Positions 16,584 through 23,500 of a stretch of DNA of 64,000 nt are shown one piece after another (the stretch's first letter is position 1; every line of letters begins with the position of its first letter). Below the pieces are notes generated by a model, which searched no databases, was not told the origin of the DNA, and worked only from the letters and a program-made list of their open reading frames with translations. The stretch comes from Erysipelotrichales bacterium (GTDB lineage Bacteria > Bacillota_I > Bacilli_A > Erysipelotrichales > Erysipelotrichaceae): positions 824,258-888,257 of the forward strand of contig CAJTFG010000001.1 of assembly GCA_910575705.1 (NCBI GenBank), written 5' to 3'. The position numbers were made by a program, and so were the translations under genes.

Positions 16584-17092
16584 ATGTGAGGGAATTATGC
16601 TTTATTGCTGTGATTGCTTCTATTGAAGCTGTCGTGTTTACATCGTTTTCATTTATTCTGTATGTAGAATGTATTACGTTTACGATCGTATTATTTGCGA
16701 TGACGTTTTCCACAAAGCAGGCTGTATTGGGAGCAGTGGCGTTTACCGTTCTCAATTTAAGCGTGCAGGGAGTAACTCCGTGGTCTTTGATGTACTGTCT
16801 GATCTATCCGTTGTACAGCTTGTTTATAGGATGCTGCAAAAATTTTCTGGATAAGCATTTCTTTGTGCTGATATTTCTTTGTGGATTTTTGTCGTTTTTG
16901 ACAGGACAGCTGGTTCAGCTGCCGTTTATGCTCATATCAGAGCATATAACCTGGCTTTATATCCTCATGGGGATGAAAACTTCCGTCCTTCAGGGAGGGA
17001 TGTCTATGGTGCTGTGTGCGATGTGCTATAAACCGATCGTGATCGTTTTAAAACAATTGGAAAGGAGAATGCAACATGGGAAAATTATGTAA
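16580..17092 (+). CDS. ECF transporter S component, corrinoid-type (CblT-like)
   Basis: A 170-residue integral membrane protein with five to six hydrophobic helices, starting MNVRELCFIAVIASIEAVVF. Its size, topology and the small-residue-rich helix FSTKQAVLGAVAFTVLN fit an ECF substrate-binding component. The B12 riboswitch and PduO-like neighbour make cobalamin or a precursor the likely ligand. No ATPase or EcfT gene is next to it, so it should use the EcfA1A2T module at 7226-9706. The ATG overlaps the end of the upstream gene by 4 bases. Confidence 0.8.
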   Translation: MNVRELCFIAVIASIEAVVFTSFSFILYVECITFTIVLFAMTFSTKQAVLGAVAFTVLNLSVQGVTPWSLMYCLIYPLYSLFIGCCKNFLDKHFFVLIFLCGFLSFLTGQLVQLPFMLISEHITWLYILMGMKTSVLQGGMSMVLCAMCYKPIVIVLKQLERRMQHGKIM

Positions 17093-17510
17093 AGCTTTGC
17101 TTATATCCGCAATGCTATTGGCAGGCGGATGCTCATCAAAGGAAGAGGAGAAAGAACCGATAAACGAAACAACTGAACGCGTGATGCTTCATATTACGAT
17201 CAAAGATGAGGTCGATCATAAAGAATTGTTTAATGATGATGTTCTTGTTGAAGGCAAGATAGAAACGCTTGCGGATTTTTTGGAACAATCGGAAGAGTTG
17301 GATGTAGTTATGGAAGACGGTCAATATGGAAAAACCATATTGGGGATGATGGGAGTAAAGACGGAAGATTTCAATAAAGGGCCGTGGTGGCTGTATGAAT
17401 CTGAAAACAACGAATCTTGCAAAGCAGCGGGAAGCTGTGATGCCGCAAGCAATTTGAAGATCAAGGACGGAGATAGCTTTACGTTTAAATATACGGATTC
17501 TTTCAATTAA
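17076..17510 (+). CDS. DUF4430 (transcobalamin-like) surface lipoprotein
   Basis: A 144-residue predicted lipoprotein: signal peptide ending in lipobox LLAGGC with the lipid-bearing cysteine at residue 19, then an acidic linker. A DUF4430-type domain of about 100 residues follows (ETLADFLEQSEELDVV, GKTILGMMGVKTEDFNKGPWWLYESENNE, IKDGDSFTFKYTDSF). DUF4430 resembles the beta domain of transcobalamin/intrinsic factor. With the B12 riboswitch and S component, it probably captures extracellular corrinoids. AAAGGAG precedes the ATG, which overlaps the upstream gene by 17 bases. Confidence 0.85.
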   Translation: MGKLCKALLISAMLLAGGCSSKEEEKEPINETTERVMLHITIKDEVDHKELFNDDVLVEGKIETLADFLEQSEELDVVMEDGQYGKTILGMMGVKTEDFNKGPWWLYESENNESCKAAGSCDAASNLKIKDGDSFTFKYTDSFN

Positions 17511-17576
17511 TATGATTTCCTCTACATCAGGCAAGTATTTCTGTCCTTGATGGTAGATGAAACGATATAATATAGT

Positions 17577-17613
17577 AAAAAACCTTCGGGCATATGTGCC
17601 TTGAAGGTTTTTT
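17577..17613 (+). terminator. terminator of the corrinoid operon
   Basis: AACCTTC / GAAGGTT outer stem with an inner GGCA TATG TGCC hairpin and a T6 tail. Confidence 0.88.
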
Positions 17614-17715
17614 CGTGAATGAATAATGGTATGCCAAAGAGCAGATATATCATTTATAAGTTTCAAAATAAAATCGTTTTGTCTTTAATCATTGCTAATT
17701 GTAACGGGTAAAGAT

Positions 17716-17744
17716 TTGCATTTACAGTTAAAATATGATATAAG
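17716..17744 (+). promoter_or_regulatory. promoter of the nucleoside hydrolase operon
   Basis: TTGCAT at 17716-17721, 17-base spacer, TATAAG at 17739-17744. Transcription would start near 17751, at the first base of the structured leader. Confidence 0.75.
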
Positions 17745-17750
17745 AATATC

Positions 17751-17855
17751 AAACTGGTTTTCAACCTCCCAGTATAATAATAGGCGAAAAGTGAATGCAG
17801 GCATATGTATGCGTATTTTCATGACTTTGCTTATTGTGGCAGGGTCATTTTTATT
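17751..17855 (+). ncRNA. candidate riboswitch/attenuator leader with pseudoknot and terminator
   Basis: The leader begins with stem ACTGG (17753-17757) / CCAGT (17769-17773). Bases TTTTC of its loop (17758-17762) are complementary to GAAAA at 17786-17790, so an H-type pseudoknot is possible. A hairpin around GCATATGTATGC follows. A terminator-like 10-bp stem ATGACTTTGC / GCAGGGTCAT (17821-17848) with a TTTTTATTT tail then lies upstream of the nucleoside hydrolase start. I cannot match this to a known class; preQ1-I is similar in compactness but its sequence signature is absent. Confidence 0.5.
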
Positions 17856-17882
17856 TGACTGACATCGAAAAGGAGAATTGGT

Positions 17883-18854
17883 ATGAAACAAAATGTGATC
17901 ATCGATTGTGATCCGGGGATTGACGATAGTCTTGCGCTCATGATGGCGTTGTCATCGAAAGATATAGAAGTGATCGGTATTACGATCGTGTGCGGAAATT
18001 CTCCTGTGGAGATGGGATTTGCGAATGCGAAAAAAATATTAAAGCATATGAACCGTCTGGATATTCCCGTTTATCTCGGAGCGGATAAACCGTTGAAAAA
18101 AGAATATGTGAATGCGTTGGATACCCATGGCGCAGACGGTCTTGGCGAAAGTTTTTTAGAAGAGGTTAGCGGATATGAACAGCCGATGCAGGCCGTTGAA
18201 TTTCTATCTGATGTTTTGCGAAAGAAGGCTTGTACGGTGATTGCGATCGGTCCGTTGACGAATCTCGCGCATCTGATCGCATATGATGAAGAAGCGTTTC
18301 ATCGCATAGAGAAGCTCATATCGATGGGTGGTAATTACCGTTCCCATGGAAACTGTTCTCCTGTGGCGGAATACAATTATTGGGAAGACCCTGAGGCAGC
18401 TTCTATGGTTTATGCACAGATGGAAAAAAGCGGGAAAAAGCTGTATATGGTAGGCTTGGATGTTACGCGGCAGATCGTACTGCGTCCGGATCTGCTTTCT
18501 TATATGGAACGTCTGGAACCGTTGCAAGGAGCTTTTATACGCAGGATCACGAAATTTTACTATGATTTTCACTGGGAACAGGAACGGTTGATCGGCTGTG
18601 TTATCAACGATCCTCTGGCGGTTGCATATGCTTTGGATCCGCAGATATGTTCCGGCTGTGAAGCATATGTACAAATAGAAACAGACGGTTTATGCAGAGG
18701 GCAATCGGTTGTCGATGCCCATGGATTTTGTAAGAAAGAAGCAAATGCATATGTTTTAACAGAGGTAGATGTTAAAAAGTTCTTCTCTATGTTTTTTGCG
18801 CTTGTCTTACATAAAAGTGCATCGGAATTGATTGCTTTGGAAAATATATGGTAA
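17883..18854 (+). CDS. inosine/uridine-type nucleoside hydrolase
   Basis: A 323-residue enzyme that splits the N-glycosidic bond of ribonucleosides. The calcium-binding signature DCDPGIDDSLALMMAL is at residues 8-23. GPLTNLAHLI, SMGGNYRSHGNCSPVAEYNYWEDPEAA and the C-terminal NDPLAVAYALDP complete the family pattern. It is co-transcribed with an ECF S component and preceded by a structured leader with a terminator. In Clostridioides a related hydrolase releases queuine from queuosine, so the substrate may be a modified nucleoside. That is inference. AAAGGAG precedes the ATG. Confidence 0.85.
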   Translation: MKQNVIIDCDPGIDDSLALMMALSSKDIEVIGITIVCGNSPVEMGFANAKKILKHMNRLDIPVYLGADKPLKKEYVNALDTHGADGLGESFLEEVSGYEQPMQAVEFLSDVLRKKACTVIAIGPLTNLAHLIAYDEEAFHRIEKLISMGGNYRSHGNCSPVAEYNYWEDPEAASMVYAQMEKSGKKLYMVGLDVTRQIVLRPDLLSYMERLEPLQGAFIRRITKFYYDFHWEQERLIGCVINDPLAVAYALDPQICSGCEAYVQIETDGLCRGQSVVDAHGFCKKEANAYVLTEVDVKKFFSMFFALVLHKSASELIALENIW

Positions 18855-18867
18855 TGGAGTGGATATT

Positions 18868-19428
18868 ATGAGATCAAAAATAACGACGTATCATCTATGT
18901 ATGCTTGCCTTTGCGGTAGTTATCAATATCATCGGCAGTGAAATTGCCTTGCTGCTGCACCTTCCTATTTATTTGGACAGTATCGGTACTTTTTTCATCG
19001 CTGCTGTATGCGGCCCTTTTTATGGCATGCTTCCCAGTTTGTTGAGCGGTATCATCTTCGGTATGACAAGTGACGTATACGCTCTTTACTATGCACCGGT
19101 AGGCATGCTGCTGGGATTTTTGAGCGGGATCGCATGGAGAAAGAAAAAGGATACCCCTTGGTCTTTCTTTATTGCAGCACTGGCAGTTACCGTACCGACA
19201 TCTCTTGTCAGTTCATGTATTACTGCGGAAATATTCGGTGGGATCACTTCTTCCGGTTCTACTGTTTTGGTACAGCTGTTAGCGAAAACACCGCTTGGTT
19301 TGACGGTAAGCTGTTTTATCGTACAAATATTTACCGATCTGATCGACCGCATTGTCGGCATGCTTATTGTACAGGGATTATTAAAGAGGCTGCCGAAAGG
19401 GATCGTGTTGAAAAAAGACGGGCATTGA
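18868..19428 (+). CDS. ECF transporter S component, nucleoside/queuosine-type candidate
   Basis: A 186-residue membrane protein with about six helices, including PIYLDSIGTFFIAAVCGPFYGMLPSLLSG and GIIFGMTSDVYALYYAPVGMLLGF. This ECF S-component pattern resembles the CD3073-like group. It follows the nucleoside hydrolase after 13 bases; GGAGTGGA lies upstream of the ATG at 18868. No energising subunits are adjacent, so it should share EcfA1A2T. The pairing suggests uptake of a nucleoside or its base. Confidence 0.72.
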   Translation: MRSKITTYHLCMLAFAVVINIIGSEIALLLHLPIYLDSIGTFFIAAVCGPFYGMLPSLLSGIIFGMTSDVYALYYAPVGMLLGFLSGIAWRKKKDTPWSFFIAALAVTVPTSLVSSCITAEIFGGITSSGSTVLVQLLAKTPLGLTVSCFIVQIFTDLIDRIVGMLIVQGLLKRLPKGIVLKKDGH

Positions 19429-19550
19429 ATGCGCGAAGAACATCTTTTTACGGTGTGATACAACTTTTATCGTGAAATGCTGCTGTATTGTGAATTTTAA
19501 AAATAAATATGGGCATCATATAGACGTAGAAAAATTAGAAAGTTTACTAT

Positions 19551-19951
19551 ATGGGATATATTTCATTATGATTTGTTGCGCTTATTGCGGCAGCACTGTT
19601 TTTCTACTATTATACGGAAAAGAAGCAATGGATCGCATCATCGCCTTATGCAGAAGGAAAACGTGATCCCTGTCTTTTTAGGGTTCCGTATATAAGCAAT
19701 GAAAATGAGCTTAAAAAGAATAACTATCTGGGAGATTATCTGGAAGAAGTCGATTTTGATTATCAGTTGGAAATGGGAGATCTGCAGTATTTGAATAATG
19801 CTGCTCTGAAAAAGCAATGCGTTATTTATGCGGTATCTTAGAAGAACTTTTGGATGAGCGGGAAGAGATATTAGAACAGGATGCGATCGAATGGCGTGGT
19901 TGGAGACCGCTCATGAAATTTGATATGTTGGAGTTAAACGCTGTTCCTTAG
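19551..19951 (+). pseudogene. broken gene for a small membrane-anchored protein
   Basis: Read across frames, the region encodes an N-terminal membrane segment (VALIAAALFFYYYTEKKQ) and an acidic cytoplasmic part (NNYLGDYLEEVDFDYQLEMG, then LEELLDEREEILEQDAIEWR, ending KFDMLELNAVP). There is an in-frame TGA at 19569-19571 and a one-base frameshift near 19816-19820. The fit of the pieces argues for a recent pseudogene. I do not recognise the family. It lies between the S-component gene and galE. Confidence 0.6.
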
Positions 19952-19969
19952 TGAAGGAATGAGATTGTT

Positions 19970-19998
19970 TTGCTTAATTTTGATGAATGTGGTTTAAT
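19970..19998 (+). promoter_or_regulatory. galE promoter
   Basis: TTGCTT at 19970-19975, 17-base spacer, TTTAAT at 19993-19998, about 25 bases before the galE start. Confidence 0.6.
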
Positions 19999-20022
19999 GT
20001 ACGTGTAGAAAGTGGTGATATC

Positions 20023-21027
20023 ATGAACGTACTTGTTACGGGAGGATTAGGATTTATCGGCAGTCATACATGCGTGGAGCTTCTTTGTGCAGGGTATGAC
20101 GTAGTGATCATGGATAATCTTTATAATGCAAAGATAGAAGTGAAGGATTATATTGAAAAGATTACAGGGAAACGTGTTCGTTACTATGAAGATGATGTGT
20201 GTGATCCTATTGCTGTGCAGAAGGTCTTTGATGAAAATGCGATTGATGCTGTGATTCATTTTGCAGGATATAAGGCAGTTGGAGAATCGGTTTCAAAGCC
20301 TTTGAAGTATTATAAGAATAATCTTATCAGCACCCTTGTGTTATGTGAAGAGATGAAGCGCCGTGGTTGCCGTAATTTTGTTTTTAGCAGCAGTGCTACC
20401 GTATATGGAGATCCGCAGCGCATTCCGATCGATGAAGAATGTCGGTTGGGTCCTACTACAAATCCATATGGGTCTACGAAATTGTTTATCGAGCAGATAT
20501 TAAAAGACTTGCATACGTCAGATCCTGACTGGAATATTGCTTTGCTACGTTATTTTAATCCGATCGGTGCGCATGAAAGCGGCTTGATCGGTGAAGAACC
20601 GAGTGGTATACCGAATAATCTTATGCCGTATATCGTTAAGGTCGCAAATCGGGAACTTCCGTTCCTTCACGTATTCGGAGATGATTATGATACGCATGAC
20701 GGTACGGGTGTGCGTGACTATATTCATGTTGTGGATCTGGCGAAGGGTCATGTATGTGCGCTCCATAAGCTGGAACATACGCATGTAGGAGTAGGTGCTT
20801 ATAACCTTGGAACTGGTAATGGATACAGTGTTTTAGATATTGTAAAGGCATTTGAAAAGACGAATCAGATAGAAATTCCCTATCAGATCGATCCGCGCAG
20901 GCCCGGGGATATTGCCGTATGCTATGCGGATCCGGATAAGGCATATCAGGAGCTGGGGTTTAAAGCAGAAAAAACATTGGAAGATATGGTTAGAGATTCC
21001 TGGAATTTTTTACAGAAGAAAAATTGA
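20023..21027 (+). CDS. galE: UDP-glucose 4-epimerase
   Basis: A 334-residue short-chain dehydrogenase-type epimerase interconverting UDP-glucose and UDP-galactose (some members also the N-acetyl forms). The NAD-binding motif VTGGLGFIGSHT is at the N terminus. The catalytic pair lies in SSSATVYG and NPYGSTK, and RYFNPIGAHESGLIGEEP follows as usual for GalE. The ATG at 20023 follows AAAGTGGTG. The gene probably feeds wall and surface polysaccharide synthesis along with tagA and mnaA downstream. Confidence 0.95.
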   Translation: MNVLVTGGLGFIGSHTCVELLCAGYDVVIMDNLYNAKIEVKDYIEKITGKRVRYYEDDVCDPIAVQKVFDENAIDAVIHFAGYKAVGESVSKPLKYYKNNLISTLVLCEEMKRRGCRNFVFSSSATVYGDPQRIPIDEECRLGPTTNPYGSTKLFIEQILKDLHTSDPDWNIALLRYFNPIGAHESGLIGEEPSGIPNNLMPYIVKVANRELPFLHVFGDDYDTHDGTGVRDYIHVVDLAKGHVCALHKLEHTHVGVGAYNLGTGNGYSVLDIVKAFEKTNQIEIPYQIDPRRPGDIAVCYADPDKAYQELGFKAEKTLEDMVRDSWNFLQKKN

Positions 21028-21058
21028 GAGATGCTGTTTGATACAGGCATCTCTTTTT
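21027..21058 (+). terminator. galE terminator
   Basis: AGAGATGC / GGCATCTCT hairpin followed by T5, starting at the galE stop codon. Confidence 0.85.
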
Positions 21059-21122
21059 GTATAGGATGGCAGTCTCGTGTAACAATAATAATAAAAGAAA
21101 TATAATGGTAGTGAATTATGAT

Positions 21123-21275
21123 ATGATGGAAAAATCTAGAACCATGAAATCTCTGAAGAATATTATGATGGGGTTTGCGTCCAAGGTCGTTATATTGATC
21201 ATGGATGTGTAGATAGAAAGTTTTCATTGAAATATTAGATCGTGCAGGCCATCGTTCTTATCATTTTCAAAAATG
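21123..21275 (+). pseudogene. N-terminal remnant of a Wzx-type polysaccharide flippase
   Basis: The frame opening at 21123 reads KSRTMKSLKNIMMGFASKVV, the typical first helix of Wzx-like flippases. After small indels it can be continued as VDRKVFIEIL, the conserved FV.RKVFI.ILG segment. In-frame stops follow and the rest of the roughly 500-residue protein is missing. A full Wzx gene of another type lies at 45144. This fragment suggests an earlier polysaccharide locus between galE and tagA that was deleted. Confidence 0.6.
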
Positions 21276-21526
21276 TATTCATCTATTTAGTCATGAAGGT
21301 GTTTTTTGTTTTTGCGACATTTATAAAGAGACCTTCTAAAGCGAAAGATAAAAAGCTGTTTGCTTTAGGCATTCGGTTTGCGAAAGATGAAGCAAGAAAG
21401 CATGTTCCGAATTATAAAAACAACCGCTATATATGCAGCGGCGGAATGAAAAATAAATATCTGAAGTATTTTAATGGGATATTTGCCAGATTGGTATATC
21501 TCCGTGAGCGAGATCGGATGAACTAA
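21242..21526 (+). other. open frame of doubtful coding status
   Basis: A frame of up to 94 residues whose second half looks protein-like (KDKKLFALGIRFAKDEARKH, GGMKNKYLKYFNG). There is no clear ribosome binding site, and it overlaps the end of the flippase remnant. It may be the tail of another decayed polysaccharide gene; I do not recognise a family. Confidence 0.3.
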
Positions 21527-21643
21527 AGTTCTTGTGTATATGCTCATCATGCTTATATGAGCAGCGTTTGCTGGTTTGTAGGGGCGTGACTTTTTTTATG
21601 GCGCATATGATATTCAGTATGATATAATGACATCGGTGATGAT

Positions 21644-22354
21644 ATGAAACATGCTTTATGTAAGGTATATGAAAAGGATAAACAAGCTTTTTTCAGCACA
21701 TTGGAAGAAGCGTTGCGAAAAGAGAAGAAAACGTTCGTCATTACCGCGAATGCGGAGATATTTACATATTCGAAGACGAATCCCACTCTTTATGATATGC
21801 TGACGAGTGATGATATCACCGTTATCGCGGATGGGATCAGCGTTGTGAAAGCGTGTGGTATGATCGGCAGAGAAGTTGAGAAGATTACCGGTGTGGAGAC
21901 GGTTTCTTATTTGTTGGAAAAAGCCAATGAGCTTCATAAAAGCATATTTTTGTTAGGGTGCCGTCCAGAGGTCGTTGCCCTATTTCGGGAGAAGCTGGCA
22001 TGTGATTATCCGAATATCGTGATAAAGGATCTGGTAAACGGGTATATTGAACATAAGGACGATGTATTCCGCAGGCATGTGGCAGAAGGTGCCGATCTCG
22101 TCTTTACGGCATTAGGTGTTCCTAATCAGGAATTGTTGATACATAAGTATTTTGGAGAAGCGAAAAAAGGAATTTTTATCGGTATCGGCGGGAGTATCGA
22201 TGTGATCAGCGGTGCGAAAAAAAGAGCGCCGAAGTTTTTTCAGAAGCATAACATCGAATGGCTGTACCGCATTATGAAGGAACCGAACCGGATCCGCCGT
22301 TTTTATCAAAACAATATAAAGTTTATACGGGATATAAGGAAATTAAAGCGTTAG
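21644..22354 (+). CDS. tagA: WecG/TagA/CpsF-family glycosyltransferase
   Basis: A 236-residue GT26 enzyme. Family motifs include TVIADGISVVKA, FLLGCRPEVVALFREKL, LVFTALGVPNQELLIHK and GIGGSIDVISGAKKRAP. The last two are the strongest signature. Family members transfer ManNAc(A) to a lipid-linked GlcNAc, starting the linkage unit of wall teichoic acid or related polymers. It is followed after 11 bases by the epimerase that makes UDP-ManNAc, which supports the TagA reading. A TATAAT at 21623-21628 may be its -10. Confidence 0.88.
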   Translation: MKHALCKVYEKDKQAFFSTLEEALRKEKKTFVITANAEIFTYSKTNPTLYDMLTSDDITVIADGISVVKACGMIGREVEKITGVETVSYLLEKANELHKSIFLLGCRPEVVALFREKLACDYPNIVIKDLVNGYIEHKDDVFRRHVAEGADLVFTALGVPNQELLIHKYFGEAKKGIFIGIGGSIDVISGAKKRAPKFFQKHNIEWLYRIMKEPNRIRRFYQNNIKFIRDIRKLKR

Positions 22355-22364
22355 GAGGTATTCC

Positions 22365-23474
22365 ATGATCAAGGTAATGAGCATCTTTGGAACCCGGCCG
22401 GAGGCGATCAAGATGGCGCCGCTGGTAAAAGAATTAGAAAAAAGGAATGAAATCCAGTCGATCGTGTGCGTTACGGCACAGCATCGTCAGATGTTGGATC
22501 AGGTGTTAAAAACATTTTCCATCGTCCCCGATTATGATTTGGATATCATGAAACAAGGACAGACGCTGTCCGATGTGACGACAAGGGCGCTGAATGGGTT
22601 AGAGAGTGTCATTCAGGAGGTCAAGCCGGATATCGTATTGGTGCACGGCGATACGACGACAACGTTTGCCGGGGCATTGGCGGCTTTTTATCAACAGGTC
22701 AGCATCGGACATGTAGAAGCGGGTCTGCGTACATGGAATAAGTATTCGCCGTATCCGGAAGAGATGAACCGGCAAATGGTAGGTTGTCTTTGTGATATGC
22801 ATTTTACACCGACGAAGATCAGTGAAAAAAACCTTTTGGCAGAAGGCAAGAAAAAAGAAACTATTTATGTGACCGGAAATACGGCTATCGATGCGATGCA
22901 GCATACCGTACAAGATAGCTATCGTCATGATGTGCTGGATTGGGTCGGCAGTGATCGTATGATCCTTCTCACTGCACATCGCCGGGAAAATCTCGGTGAA
23001 CCGATGTACCATATCTTTCGGGCGATCCGCCGTATCGTAGATGAATTTACGGATGTGAAGGTCGTATATCCGATCCATAAGAATCCGCTTGTTCGCCGTA
23101 TTGCTAATGAGGTATTGGATGGCTGCGATCGTGTTCGTTTGATAGAACCGCTAGATGTGGAAGATTTTCATAATTTTCAAAACCGTTCGTATGTGATCCT
23201 TACGGACAGCGGCGGGATTCAGGAGGAAGCTCCTTCATTAGGAAAACCGGTATTGGTTCTTCGTGATACGACGGAACGTCCGGAAGGTATTGCGGCAGGT
23301 ACGTTGAAGCTTGCCGGTACAAGTGAGGATACGATCTATGCATTGACCAAAGAGCTGTTAGAAGATAAGCAGGTATATGAAACGATGAGCCATGCGGCAA
23401 ATCCTTATGGGGATGGCCATGCAAGCGAGCGAATTGCGGATGCGATCATTGAACGATTTAAAGATAAACGATAA
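22365..23474 (+). CDS. mnaA: UDP-N-acetylglucosamine 2-epimerase (non-hydrolysing)
   Basis: A 369-residue GT-B-fold enzyme converting UDP-GlcNAc to UDP-ManNAc. It starts MIKVMSIFGTRPEAIKMAPLV and contains VLVHGDTTTTFAGALAAFY, HVEAGLRT, TAHRRENLGEP and LTDSGGIQEEAPSLGKPVLVLRDTTERPE, all diagnostic. AGGAGG lies upstream. It supplies the donor for the TagA-like enzyme encoded just before it. Confidence 0.96.
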   Translation: MIKVMSIFGTRPEAIKMAPLVKELEKRNEIQSIVCVTAQHRQMLDQVLKTFSIVPDYDLDIMKQGQTLSDVTTRALNGLESVIQEVKPDIVLVHGDTTTTFAGALAAFYQQVSIGHVEAGLRTWNKYSPYPEEMNRQMVGCLCDMHFTPTKISEKNLLAEGKKKETIYVTGNTAIDAMQHTVQDSYRHDVLDWVGSDRMILLTAHRRENLGEPMYHIFRAIRRIVDEFTDVKVVYPIHKNPLVRRIANEVLDGCDRVRLIEPLDVEDFHNFQNRSYVILTDSGGIQEEAPSLGKPVLVLRDTTERPEGIAAGTLKLAGTSEDTIYALTKELLEDKQVYETMSHAANPYGDGHASERIADAIIERFKDKR

Positions 23475-23500
23475 AAAAAAGAGGAGTACCTCTTTTTTTA
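23473..23500. terminator. bidirectional terminator between mnaA and the TGT-family gene
   Basis: AAAAGAGG / CCTCTTTT hairpin with loop AGTA, flanked by A-rich and T-rich tracts, serving both converging genes. Confidence 0.9.

Noticed and set aside
17751..17790. preQ1-I riboswitch at the nucleoside hydrolase leader
   Set aside because: The compact stem-loop and context are suggestive, but the conserved loop and the A-rich tail ending in CTAA are missing; kept only as an unassigned candidate.
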